Source: Erythrobacter insulae (GTDB lineage: Bacteria > Pseudomonadota > Alphaproteobacteria > Sphingomonadales > Sphingomonadaceae). Taken from it: a DNA stretch of 64,000 nt. The stretch's first letter is position 1, and every line of letters starts with the position of its first letter. The notes under the pieces were generated by a model. It did not search any database, was not told the origin of the DNA, and was given only the letters and a program-made list of their open reading frames with translations. Position numbers and translations under genes: made by a program. This document shows, one piece after another, positions 1 to 9,514 of the stretch. The stretch spans positions 2,360,501 through 2,424,500 of the forward strand of contig NZ_VHJK01000001.1 of the NCBI RefSeq assembly GCF_007004095.1. Direction: 5' to 3'.

Positions 1-644
<644 letters not shown>

Positions 645-2606
645 TCAGCCTGTAATCTTCATCGGTTCGCCATCGCTTTCCTGAGCAAGAAGCATGGCAG
701 CCAGATAATCCGGCACAGCGCGGCTGAAATAGAACCCTTGTCCAAGGGTACACCCGGCTTGGCGCACGGTTTGAACCTGGTCGATGGTCTCAAGGCCCTC
801 GGCCACGATCTCCATCTCCAGCGTCGAACCCATTTCGGCCACGGCACGGATAATCGCGTCGCTTTTGCGCCCAACATTCGCGCCAGAGACAAAGCTGCGA
901 TCCACCTTGATTTTGGTGAATGGATATTTGTTGATGTAGCCCAGCGATGAATAACCGGTGCCGAAATCATCAAGTGCGAACTTCACGCCGATATCGGTCA
1001 GTTCCTGAATGAAATTGGCTGTCGCGTGGTTATCCTCGATAAACAGGCTTTCGGTCACTTCCAGCTCGAGCCGGTGGGGGTCGAGGCCCGCTTCTTTCAA
1101 TGCGTTGCGGATGCCCAATGCAGCGCCCGGAGCGCGGATTTGCAGCGGTGAAAGGTTCACCGCAAGCGTGACGTCCTCTGGCCACGTTGCCGCGACCCGC
1201 GCTGCTTGAGCAGTGATCCAGTTGCCCAAGGTCACGATAACACCGGTTTCCTCGGCGACCGGGATGAATTCATCTGGGCGAAGTTCGCCTTTGACCGGAT
1301 GGAACCAGCGCACGAGAGCTTCGAAAGTGCGAATTCTACCTGTTTCCAGATCCACTATGGGTTGGAAAAAGATCGAGAGTTCATCACGTTGAAGCGCTGC
1401 TCGCAGTTCGTCTTCAATCTCGCGCCGCCGGACAAGATCGCGGGTCATCGAGCTGTCGAAGAACTGCGTTTGTCCACGGCCGCGAATTTTGGCGTGATAC
1501 AGCGCAAGATCGGCGCTTTGCATCAAAGTATCGGTGTCTTTGCCGTCTTCTGGTAGCAAGGCGACACCAACCGAAGCTCGGACTTCCAGACGCTCTCCGT
1601 CAATCCGCATCGGCCCCATGATCTCGGCATGGATTTCGCTCGTGATAAGCTGGGCATGTTTGCGATCTTCAATCGGGCAGAAAATCACAAACTCATCTCC
1701 GCCAAAGCGAGAGACGGTTGATCCGTTAGGGCTGACTTCGTTCAGCCGGCGTGCAACTTCGCTCAAAACCCGGTCACCGATCGGGTGGCCAAGCAGATCG
1801 TTCACCTCTTTGAACCGGTCTAGATCGATCCAGATGAGGGCAAGATTGCTATCCTGTTCCAGGCTCATCATGGTTTCAACCATCGCGTGGTTCAGGCCTG
1901 CCCGGTTAGCCAGCCCAGTGACGACATCGGTTCGCGCCAGCACTTTCATTTTCTCGGCCAGTTTCGCGCTGGTTTCCGCCGCAGCGATGGAATCGCGCAA
2001 GACGCCGAAGATATTTAAAGTGATTGAAAACATTGCCGGAAACAGCAGGAGCATCGTCACGAACAAGGTGAGATGGACCAGCGAACCGATGGCCAGCGAT
2101 GCCGCCATGATCGGCAGGCAAGATAATGCCAACTGACCAATCGCGATTGTGGGGCGGCCAGCATTACGAGCGGCTACCGCGACCCCGTAACAAACTGCAT
2201 TGGCAACCAGCAAAACTTCGACCTCGGCGCTTGCCCCGCGCCAGACGGCCAAACCGGCAACGCTGCCGATGACCAGCGCGTAACTCAACGCGCCCACTTC
2301 GTAGACTATTTCAAGTTTTTGTGTGCTGGTGTCGCTGGAATCCGGTGACAGGCCGAGCGCTGCGGTCACACGGGCGACTGCAATGATGGTCAGCACCACG
2401 CTGCCGATCCATAATTCCGGCAGACCGGACACATACGCAGCGATGCCTGTAGCAACCACGCCGTTAAGCGCGCCAATGGCGAGGCTTCCCGGTTGTGTGT
2501 AAAGCGTCTTTACAAGCAAACGGCGGACGCGCGCAGACACGCGATCCGAACGATGTCCGGTTTGCTGCTTGGCGCGCAGTTTTGAAAGAGGTTTAATCGC
2601 TCTCAT
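645..2606 (-). CDS. membrane-bound GGDEF-EAL cyclic-di-GMP protein
   Basis: Probable bifunctional cyclic-di-GMP enzyme, 653 residues from the ATG at 2606. An earlier start at 2720 would add 38 residues of non-coding character, so I prefer 2606. Residues about 45-205 are hydrophobic with several membrane segments and form an unassigned sensor region. The GGDEF domain has the intact active site GGDEF at 302-306. The inhibitory RxxD site normally just upstream is not visible, so product inhibition may be absent. The EAL domain follows, with EAL at 429-431, DDFGTGYSS at 546-554 and VAEGLE near 601-606, so the phosphodiesterase residues look complete. Net activity cannot be predicted from sequence. 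It stands alone, between mdh and a small unknown gene. Confidence 0.9.
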   Translation of the reverse strand: MRAIKPLSKLRAKQQTGHRSDRVSARVRRLLVKTLYTQPGSLAIGALNGVVATGIAAYVSGLPELWIGSVVLTIIAVARVTAALGLSPDSSDTSTQKLEIVYEVGALSYALVIGSVAGLAVWRGASAEVEVLLVANAVCYGVAVAARNAGRPTIAIGQLALSCLPIMAASLAIGSLVHLTLFVTMLLLFPAMFSITLNIFGVLRDSIAAAETSAKLAEKMKVLARTDVVTGLANRAGLNHAMVETMMSLEQDSNLALIWIDLDRFKEVNDLLGHPIGDRVLSEVARRLNEVSPNGSTVSRFGGDEFVIFCPIEDRKHAQLITSEIHAEIMGPMRIDGERLEVRASVGVALLPEDGKDTDTLMQSADLALYHAKIRGRGQTQFFDSSMTRDLVRRREIEDELRAALQRDELSIFFQPIVDLETGRIRTFEALVRWFHPVKGELRPDEFIPVAEETGVIVTLGNWITAQAARVAATWPEDVTLAVNLSPLQIRAPGAALGIRNALKEAGLDPHRLELEVTESLFIEDNHATANFIQELTDIGVKFALDDFGTGYSSLGYINKYPFTKIKVDRSFVSGANVGRKSDAIIRAVAEMGSTLEMEIVAEGLETIDQVQTVRQAGCTLGQGFYFSRAVPDYLAAMLLAQESDGEPMKITG

Positions 2607-2700
2607 GGAAAACCTGCCATAATGAAAAGTAGTCAAGGGCAGGTTAACGATCCACCGATGTTCGGCTGATCTGGTAGTCTTACGTAGCGTCCACGAAATA

Positions 2701-3045
2701 TTACAGCATCGGTGAATCAAGCACCTTCAGCGTGAATTCCCGTTCTGCTTCGGCTGCGAGACGGCGATCGAGCGCGCGCGTAATTCCGATCCACCAATCA
2801 TACGCCTGATGATCGTTTGCGAAGAACGCCTTTTGCGCCTGTTCACGTGCTGATCGTGCTGCTCCCAATCCATGCTCTGCGAAATGGCGCAGCGCCGCTT
2901 GCAGTCGGTGGTCGCTATCGGTGCCATGATCGGCACCATTGTCATTCACGGCATGCCGGGGAACCGGTTGGAATAGACTTTTTGAAACATACAGATTGGC
3001 TGATGACTGACCCGGTGTGTAGGGCGCTGCAAAACGGATAGACAT
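2701..3045 (-). CDS. small conserved-looking protein of unknown function
   Basis: A 114-residue protein that I do not recognise. It has no signal peptide or membrane segment. The C-terminal half (residues about 45-105) is rich in Ala, Arg, Glu and His and looks helical, with an aromatic cluster around YDWWIGITRALDRR. The N-terminal third is polar and probably flexible. The ATG at 3045 is chosen because the upstream extension to 3162 is Cys- and Ser-rich and not protein-like; GGAAC lies about 10 bases before the ATG. It ends 94 bases before the GGDEF-EAL start on the same strand, so the two may share a transcript. Confidence 0.6.
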   Translation of the reverse strand: MSIRFAAPYTPGQSSANLYVSKSLFQPVPRHAVNDNGADHGTDSDHRLQAALRHFAEHGLGAARSAREQAQKAFFANDHQAYDWWIGITRALDRRLAAEAEREFTLKVLDSPML

Positions 3046-3235
3046 AGCGTATCGAGTTCCAGAAAAAGAGCGTCCTTTGGACCTGGCGCAGAGCCTTTGA
3101 TGGGTCTGCTGTGCAAGATCGCCAACGCATTTCAGCGGGACGCAATGTATAGCGCTCAGCAAGCTAAATCTTGGTTTTATATCAAGGTTTCTAGCTCATT
3201 AACCGCGATATATGCGGTGAGGCCGCCCAATTGCG

Positions 3236-4285
3236 TCAAGGCGTTTCGATAACGGTATCGACAGGTCCGTTGGCCGCGTCTTTCGGCCTTTTTTTCCATT
3301 GGCCTGCCCTTGAATATTCATCCTTGACCTGACCAGCGCCCCCATAGGTTGACGTGGTCTGCGGCAATGGCACAGGCGCCGGCGTGTTTGCAGCGGGCGT
3401 GGCCGGTGCCGCTGATGAGCTTGGAATAGAATATTCGATCAAAGGAGCAGCGCGCGACGGGGCCGTTACACTTGTGTCATCCGCAGAGAGATTGGCTGCC
3501 ACGCTCGGTTCAGCACCTCTGTAGCCGGAATTGAACGCGCCTTTTTCCCCGTTCGCACCGCGATTGCGATAAAACCGGTGCGCACCAATTGTCCCGATAT
3601 GATCGAGAGAACTCGCCCAGACAGGATTGACCCAAAGCGTATGGTAATGCGTGGCATGGCCGATTGGCGAATACACGCTTCCTGCGAGCGCATCCGAGGC
3701 GATATCCTGCGCCCGTCGCCAGCTTGCGCCACTGGCGCGGCGAGACAGGCTGCCATCGCAGGTGAAAGAAAACTGGCAGCCGGTTGAACGCTGCGATCCC
3801 TGATACACCACACCGCAAACACTGCCCGGCCAGCTTGGGTGGGCGACACGGTTCAAAACGACCTGCGCAACAGCGCGCTGGCCAGCTTCGCTTTCGCTGG
3901 CTGCTTCGTACCAGACGGCCTGCGCCAGACACTGCTGCGCGCGCAGCATTGACGTACCCGTGCTTGAGGCGAAAAATGGACTGGCGGCTGGACCGGCATC
4001 AATCATCTGGCCAAGCTCGCGGCCTTCCTCTGCGCCGGCATCCATCGGGTCGGCGGTGGGAAGGGCAACAAGAGCCGCATTTGGCGGATCGGCAAGGTAA
4101 AAGAACGCGGAACCCGGAAAACTCATTCCGGGCCGTTCAAACGGCATGGCAGGAATGGCCGCGAGTTCGCGTGATACGCTTTCCGATTCTATCGCGGCAC
4201 CGCCTGCCATCGCCCCGAAATCGCCGGGGGCTGCAATTGCCGGAACCGCGAGCACTGCGAAAAGAACAGCAATACGCTTTGTCAT
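3236..4285 (-). CDS. SleB-type cell wall hydrolase, secreted
   Basis: Peptidoglycan hydrolase of the SleB (Hydrolase_2) family, 349 residues from the ATG at 4285. That start gives a clean signal peptide (MTKRIAVLFAVLAVPAIAA); an upstream Met at 4396 would put 37 polar residues before it. The catalytic domain spans about residues 115-245: QAVWYEAAS with the likely catalytic Glu127, then VVLNRVAHPSWP, CQFSFTCDG and GHATHYHT with His213 and His215. The C-terminal 100 residues are Ala/Pro/Ser-rich and look disordered. SleB was named in spore formers, but relatives in alphaproteobacteria are common and act in vegetative wall remodelling or lysis. Confidence 0.88.
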   Translation of the reverse strand: MTKRIAVLFAVLAVPAIAAPGDFGAMAGGAAIESESVSRELAAIPAMPFERPGMSFPGSAFFYLADPPNAALVALPTADPMDAGAEEGRELGQMIDAGPAASPFFASSTGTSMLRAQQCLAQAVWYEAASESEAGQRAVAQVVLNRVAHPSWPGSVCGVVYQGSQRSTGCQFSFTCDGSLSRRASGASWRRAQDIASDALAGSVYSPIGHATHYHTLWVNPVWASSLDHIGTIGAHRFYRNRGANGEKGAFNSGYRGAEPSVAANLSADDTSVTAPSRAAPLIEYSIPSSSAAPATPAANTPAPVPLPQTTSTYGGAGQVKDEYSRAGQWKKRPKDAANGPVDTVIETP

Positions 4286-4583
4286 ACTGGCCCGTTTGAT
4301 TTCAGGCCGCGCGGATTGCGCAGCATCAGGCAGTCTGATGATGCCGTCCGAGGTGCGATTTGGGCTTCGCTTAAAGAGTGTGCTGGTTGGTTTCATGGCG
4401 CGCTAACGCGCGTATCGGGGTGGTCCGGGTAAAGCGAGCGCCGCGGCCAAGGCGTCCCGAAAGCGGACATCCCGGAGCAAACGCCTTAACAGACCAATTT
4501 GTGCAGCTGATGTTCGAAGAGCCAATGCCTTGCGATAGCTGCGATGCGCCCCTAACGCAGAAGTTAGGCAGGGATCGGGTATC

Positions 4584-5447
4584 GTGGTTTTTTTCGCGCA
4601 TTTTCGAAATGAGATTGCTCGCATTGGATGGGGCGGTGCCGCCGCGCTTTGTGCGGGCCTCGTGCTTACTTCGTGCGGTGCTCAGGCGAATATTGCCGGT
4701 GATGCGCCAGTGACGCGGCAGCTGACATTCGTCAGCCTCAATCCCTGTGTTGATGCGATCCTGGTCGAGATAGCCGATCCAGACCAAATTCTTGCTCTGT
4801 CGCATTACAGTCAGGATCCTGCTTCAAGTTCGCTTGATCCGGGCGTGGCGGCGCGTTTTGCGTACACTGGCGGGACCGCAGAAGAGGTTCTGGCTGAAAA
4901 GCCAGACATGGTCCTCGCTTCGAGCTTTATCGCGCCGAGCTTGCGGAACGCTTTGACCGGCCTCGGTTTACGCGTGGAAACCTTTGATAGCCCGCGCAGC
5001 ATTGCCGAGAGCATCGATCAGATAAAACGGCTGGGCACCCTGACCGGTAACACGGCGGCGGCAGAACGTCTCGCGGTACGGATCAATGCCATCGCATCCA
5101 AACAGCGGCCAAAGCGCGAGATTACCGCGATGCTGTGGCAATCGGGACAGATCGTGCCGGGCGAGGGCACGCTGATTTCGGAATTGCTGCGCCGTAACGG
5201 GTTTTCCAGCCATAGCGCCAAGATGGGTCTGGCTCAGGCTGATTTTGCCTCTCTTGAGACGATTTTGGCCAACCCGCCCGAAGTGTTGTTGGTAGCAGGG
5301 GATAGCGCTGGGCAAACGCATCCGCTGCTGGATGGATTGAAGCGAACGCGCGTGGAAACATTCGATCCGCGCTTGCTATATTGCGGCGGACCAAGCGTGA
5401 TCGCGGCGGATGCGCGCATTGCTGCAATCAGAAAGAATGTTCTTTGA
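4584..5447 (+). CDS. ABC importer substrate-binding lipoprotein (BtuF/FhuD type)
   Basis: Periplasmic binding component of a cobalamin or iron-chelate type ABC importer, 287 residues. It starts at a GTG (4584). The N-terminus is a lipoprotein signal with lipobox LTSC (28-31) and Cys31 as the lipidation site. The mature part has the family pattern FVSLNPCVDAILVEIADPDQI near the start and AEKPDMVLAS in the first lobe, with a long linking helix around residues 135-165. It overlaps the start region of the permease gene and is followed by the ATPase, forming a three-gene operon. No TonB-dependent receptor or cobalamin biosynthesis gene is next to it, so the substrate (B12, haem or a siderophore) stays open. 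Confidence 0.85.
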   Translation: MVFFAHFRNEIARIGWGGAAALCAGLVLTSCGAQANIAGDAPVTRQLTFVSLNPCVDAILVEIADPDQILALSHYSQDPASSSLDPGVAARFAYTGGTAEEVLAEKPDMVLASSFIAPSLRNALTGLGLRVETFDSPRSIAESIDQIKRLGTLTGNTAAAERLAVRINAIASKQRPKREITAMLWQSGQIVPGEGTLISELLRRNGFSSHSAKMGLAQADFASLETILANPPEVLLVAGDSAGQTHPLLDGLKRTRVETFDPRLLYCGGPSVIAADARIAAIRKNVL

Positions 5448-5458
5448 ACCGCGCCGCG

Positions 5459-6424
5459 ATGATCTTTGCTGCTCTGCTCGCGGTCGCGGTTCCGCTGTCT
5501 TTGCTAGCAGGCCGGGTCTGGATTGATTTTGCCAACACGCCGAATGCCGCCATCATTTTGATGGAGCTGCGCCTGCCACGCGCAGTTTTGGCAATTGTTG
5601 TGGGTGCCGGATTGGGAGCGGCAGGGGCGGCGATGCAGGGATATCTGCGCAATCCGCTTGCTGATCCCGGACTGTTCGGCATTGCTCCGATGGCAGCCCT
5701 TGGTGCGGTCGCCAGCTTCTGGTTCGGAGCGTTGCTACCGCCTGCCATCGCGGCATGGAGCCTTCCCGCCTTTGCTCTGGCCGGAGGGGCGCTGGGCATG
5801 GCGATGCTTGCCTTGATCGCAGGGCGCACATCCTCCGGGGCAGGCGGAGGCATCGCGCTGTTCACGCTCGCAGGCCTGATGATTGCCAGCCTCGCCGGCG
5901 CCTTGACCGCGCTGGCCATTACAACTGCGCCCAATGCATTTGCGATGAGCCAGATCGTTATGTGGCTGAATGGCGCATTGACCGACCGGTCTTGGCAAGA
6001 GGTGTGGATTGCCGCGCCGCTTGTCGGGTTGGGAATAATCGCACTGGCTTTTTCCGCGCGATCTCTCGACGCTTTGACGCTGGGAGAGGACGCCGCCCGT
6101 TCCTTGGGAGTGGACCCTAAGCGGCTACTCATTTTGCTGGTCATCGGTGTGGGATTGACTGTTGGCGCCGGCGTTGCGGTCGCTGGTATTATAGGGTTTG
6201 TCGGTCTGATCGTGCCGCATCTGGTGCGTCCGTTCACCGACCGGCTGCCGTCCAGTCTGATCGTGCCAAGCGCGCTTGCAGGGGCGTGCCTTGTTCTGAT
6301 CGCGGATAGCGCGGTGCGCGTGCTCCCGCTCGTCACAGAGCTGCGGCTGGGCATTGCTTTATCACTGATCGGTGCGCCGTTTTTTCTGTGGCTGCTGATG
6401 CGGATGCGGCGGGGGACGGTATGA
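5459..6424 (+). CDS. ABC importer permease, FecCD/BtuC family
   Basis: Membrane permease of the FecCD family, 321 residues from the ATG at 5459. A TTG at 5444, which overlaps the stop of the upstream gene as TTGA, is an equally possible coupled start. Hydrophobic segments run through the whole length, consistent with the ten helices of BtuC. The family signature is visible near the C-terminus: SLGVDPKRLL followed by GIIGFVGLIVPHLVR, the cytoplasmic loop that contacts the ATPase. The stop overlaps the ATPase start as ATGA. Together with its neighbours it would import a TonB-delivered chelate across the inner membrane. Confidence 0.9.
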   Translation: MIFAALLAVAVPLSLLAGRVWIDFANTPNAAIILMELRLPRAVLAIVVGAGLGAAGAAMQGYLRNPLADPGLFGIAPMAALGAVASFWFGALLPPAIAAWSLPAFALAGGALGMAMLALIAGRTSSGAGGGIALFTLAGLMIASLAGALTALAITTAPNAFAMSQIVMWLNGALTDRSWQEVWIAAPLVGLGIIALAFSARSLDALTLGEDAARSLGVDPKRLLILLVIGVGLTVGAGVAVAGIIGFVGLIVPHLVRPFTDRLPSSLIVPSALAGACLVLIADSAVRVLPLVTELRLGIALSLIGAPFFLWLLMRMRRGTV

Positions 6425-7158
6425 CGCTCGGCGCGCAAGACTTGTCACTGGATCGCGGCGGGAAACGCGTGCTTTGTGATGTTTCGGTGCGCCTTAATCC
6501 CGGCACAATCACCGCCATTGTTGGGCCCAATGGCGCTGGCAAATCCTCACTGCTGTTGGCGCTTGCAGGTTTGTTGGAGCCGGCGACTGGCCGAGTGAAC
6601 CTGGACGGGCGAGGCTTGCAGGATAGCCCTGCTCGGAAAAAAGCGCGCGCGCTCGGTTATTTGCCGCAAAGCGCCGAAATCGCGTGGGACGTAGCGGTAG
6701 AGACCCTAATCGCGCTAGGCCGTTTGCCGCACCGCGATCGCGGAACAGCCGCAATCGAGCGTGCAATTGCGGCGCTGGAATTGCAGGAGTTTCGCAAACG
6801 CCCCGCAAGCCGGCTATCCGGCGGGGAACGCGCCCGGGTTTTGCTCGCGCGTGTTCTGGCCGGTGAGCCGCAATGGATTTTGGCCGACGAGCCGCTCGCC
6901 GCTTTGGACCTCGCGCATCAACTGAACCTGATCACGCATCTCAAAGCCTGCGCTGCTCAAGGGCAGGGCGTGGTCATAGTGCTGCATGACCTCGCTCTTG
7001 CGATGAACCATGCAGATCGGGTTGTTGTCTTGAGCAAGGGCGGCTTGATCGCTGACGGCCCGCCTGCCGATGCGCTGAGTGAAAGCGTCATCAAACAGGC
7101 ATGGGGCGTCAATGGATCGTGGATCGGGGAGCAAGGCGCGCGGGCTTTGGTGATTTAG
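6421..7158 (+). CDS. ABC importer ATP-binding protein (FecE/BtuD type)
   Basis: ATPase that powers the preceding permease, 245 residues. The ATG at 6421 lies inside the permease stop region (ATGA overlap), which argues for translational coupling. Motifs in order are Walker A GPNGAGKS (35-42), Q-loop Gln83, signature LSGGE (132-136), Walker B WILADEP (152-158) and switch His189. All residues needed for ATP hydrolysis are present. The length is typical of the family. It is the last gene of the operon; the next gene is convergent and ends 92 bases away. Confidence 0.93.
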   Translation: MTLGAQDLSLDRGGKRVLCDVSVRLNPGTITAIVGPNGAGKSSLLLALAGLLEPATGRVNLDGRGLQDSPARKKARALGYLPQSAEIAWDVAVETLIALGRLPHRDRGTAAIERAIAALELQEFRKRPASRLSGGERARVLLARVLAGEPQWILADEPLAALDLAHQLNLITHLKACAAQGQGVVIVLHDLALAMNHADRVVVLSKGGLIADGPPADALSESVIKQAWGVNGSWIGEQGARALVI

Positions 7159-7250
7159 TTCGCTGTAGCCCCGACGCCCATGGCGCTGTTTAAAGAAGGA
7201 TTGTCAGGCCCATCCTGTTTGCACTCAGCCGAAAGTCACCTGGATCGATC

Positions 7251-8999
7251 CTAGGCGCCATCCTCCCCTTCGGTTTCATTAACACTCGCAGCGTCGCGAA
7301 TTCGCCTTTCCAATTCGGCGATTTGCGCTTCCAATGTCAGGACTGTGATCTTTTCATTGATCAATTCGATCTCTGACGGGGTCTCGGCCGAAAAGCCGGA
7401 CAGTTCATCTTGAACCTTGCGAATATCGCGCAGCTTAGTCAGGTTATCGAGCTCTGTCGTCAACCGTTCGTTTTCCAGTTCCAGATCGGTTTTCTTGGCG
7501 TCATCGGCGGTTTTGGAGGCATCGCGCAATGCCAGAATATCTTGCAGAGCCAGCTCACCTGATTTCAGAATTTCGGCCCCGCTCGACTTAGGTTTCTTGT
7601 ATTGAATTTTGGTCGGTGTGCCATCGATCGCGAAGCTGGCGATGATTGAATTGTTTTCGCCAAATCCGTTGGTCAATGGCAGCACACGGAACCGACCGAA
7701 TTGGGCGATGCGAACATTCTCATCGATTGTCGGCTTTGGCTCTTTCTCTCCGCGCAGAGTCATGCGGAGCTGGGCAGGGGGCCTGAATACGAAACCCGCC
7801 TCGTCTTTTTTGGGTTTTCCATTTGTGCGCTTTGCAGGTTCGGCAATCGCTGATTTGCATTGCGAGGCCGCTGCATCCTTGTGACACAAGTCCGCACCGG
7901 CACTAGAAACGAATTTCAAGTCTGCAGCGAACAGACTTTCAATTTCAGCTGCGTTGACCGCATTTGGTTTCAGCATCTCTTTCTTGAAGGCGCTAAATTG
8001 ATCCATGTCCGGCTTTATCTTTGCAGAAAGAGCCTTACCATCCTTGCTCAGCGCATCATCATGCAGGTTAAAGCGGCCTTTCACGGTAAGTTTTTTGTCC
8101 AACACGGTTAAAGCTGCTGTTATTTTCTTCAAAGCAGAAGAGTAGCTTTTTGAAGATGCGCTCAGTTTGTCCAGCTTTTTCTTTTCAGCTTTGGTGGGTC
8201 TGCGGCCTGCGGCTTCCCCTTCCGGAATAGCCAATTGCCCTTCCAGAATAGCCAATTCGTTCGTAGTGGAGGTTGCCTCTGCTCCGATCGACTTTGCTTG
8301 TGAGACTAGCGTGTTCCGTTGTGTGACAAGCTCGGTTGCAAGCGGAGTGCAAGGTTCAAAAACGGTTTCTACCTTATGGAATTTGGGGCCTCCCGCCTTG
8401 TCTATTTTAGCCCCATCTCCGGCTGCTGCGACTGACGGAATACCCAATGCTAGTCTTGCGATTGATCCCGCGATCTTCAGGCCGCTGGTAAAGGCAGCTG
8501 GCTCTTGACCCTCTACCGTCGCATTGATGGATTTTACCAAAGCCGTTCCGGCGTGATATTCAAACGTGATATCGGTCGTCTTGAAAGCCTTGGCCAGATC
8601 TTCGTAGTCGAGAATGTAGCTCGGGCCTTCGATCGCATTCGTTGTATATGAAGCGGCTAGGGCCACTTCCAACGGAAGTGTGGGGGTCTCTGGTAGTTTG
8701 ATACCAATGTTGTCATTGCTGACAATAAATTGACCGGCAAGCCACCTCAGCTCTTGATTCTTCTCGTCGTAATAGGTCCCCTCATCAACCTCGGTTTCTT
8801 GCTTGAGGATCACCTTGGGACACCGTTCTAATGTCCATTGCGCCCCTACGTTCAAATCGGTCTCTGGCAGGCGGTAAGGGATGCCTTTTGTCTTGAGCGG
8901 CGCGTCGGCTAGACCAACATCGTGTTTCACCGACAAGTGCGTCTGACATCCACCAAGCGCCAAGCTGCCTGTTGCAAGCGTCAAAACAAATTTCTTCAT
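7251..8999 (-). CDS. large coiled-coil-rich lipoprotein of unknown function
   Basis: A 582-residue protein that I do not recognise. The ATG at 8999 is preceded by GGGGATC at a good distance and gives a lipoprotein signal (MKKFVLTLATGSLALGGC, lipobox ending at Cys18). The mature part mixes short beta-rich stretches (residues about 25-200) with long charged helices: one around 220-300 (ELAILEGQLAIPEGE, KAEKKKLDKL) and one at the C-terminus from about 490 (DLELENERLTTELDNLTKLRD) that looks like a coiled coil. It is probably anchored in the outer membrane facing the periplasm. It stands alone between the ABC operon and uvrA, and looks less GC-rich than uvrA. A lineage-specific envelope protein is my best guess. 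Confidence 0.8.
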   Translation of the reverse strand: MKKFVLTLATGSLALGGCQTHLSVKHDVGLADAPLKTKGIPYRLPETDLNVGAQWTLERCPKVILKQETEVDEGTYYDEKNQELRWLAGQFIVSNDNIGIKLPETPTLPLEVALAASYTTNAIEGPSYILDYEDLAKAFKTTDITFEYHAGTALVKSINATVEGQEPAAFTSGLKIAGSIARLALGIPSVAAAGDGAKIDKAGGPKFHKVETVFEPCTPLATELVTQRNTLVSQAKSIGAEATSTTNELAILEGQLAIPEGEAAGRRPTKAEKKKLDKLSASSKSYSSALKKITAALTVLDKKLTVKGRFNLHDDALSKDGKALSAKIKPDMDQFSAFKKEMLKPNAVNAAEIESLFAADLKFVSSAGADLCHKDAAASQCKSAIAEPAKRTNGKPKKDEAGFVFRPPAQLRMTLRGEKEPKPTIDENVRIAQFGRFRVLPLTNGFGENNSIIASFAIDGTPTKIQYKKPKSSGAEILKSGELALQDILALRDASKTADDAKKTDLELENERLTTELDNLTKLRDIRKVQDELSGFSAETPSEIELINEKITVLTLEAQIAELERRIRDAASVNETEGEDGA

Positions 9000-9514
9000 T
9001 GATGATCCCCACGAAATCGGGGCGATCTCTCGTCGTTGCTTCGAAGAGCGTGCAGGAACTTTGGGCGTGCGCCCGTGGGATCCTGCAAAAGCTTCCAAGC
9101 TGTCCGCGAGTGACCGCCCCAAAATTCTTTGCGACCCTAGGTGCGACCCGAAGGGCTTCGTGGAAGACTTGCAAAGAGGACTATAGGGATACGGATTGCG
9201 CTGCTGCTTGGAACTTTAGTTTTCCTGTAGCCCCACCTGAAAACATTGATGAATTTTTCGGAATAATCAGAAAATAGCGTTTTGGTCGCTTTTTTGCGCC
9301 GATTGGATTGGGGGATAACGTTGGTGCCCGCCGCCGCGTATCTTCGATGAAAAGCGGCTGCTGTTACGAAGGGCGGGGAAAATTAATAGGCGAACATATT
9401 GCGAACATAGGAGCTTTGCGCGGTGTCGTGCGTTGCGCTCTGGACTCTATCTTTTGCAGCCCCCAAGTGAGCGTATATGTCCTTTACCAAAATTCAAAAG
9501 CATAGGTTTTTCGT
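9000..9514. other. divergent intergenic region between the lipoprotein gene and uvrA
   Basis: About 515 bases that carry the promoters of two divergent genes. The only clear site is the SOS operator at 9392-9406. A 65-codon open frame at 9308-9505 runs through that operator and has no protein-like features, so I do not call it a gene. Confidence 0.6.
9392..9406 (+). promoter_or_regulatory. SOS (LexA) operator upstream of uvrA
   Basis: The sequence GAAC-ATATTGC-GAAC is an exact match to the GAAC-N7-GAAC direct repeat bound by LexA in alphaproteobacteria. It lies about 110 bases before the uvrA start, where repression of uvrA is expected. The GTTC-N7-GTTC form of the same site occurs before recA in this window. 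Confidence 0.85.

Noticed and set aside
4397..4583. Cobalamin riboswitch before the ABC importer
   Set aside because: An AGCCAATGCCTTGC stretch resembles part of the B12 box, but the rest of the conserved core is not seen.
9308..9505. 65-codon open frame before uvrA
   Set aside because: It runs across the SOS operator, has no protein-like pattern, and sits where the uvrA promoter is needed.
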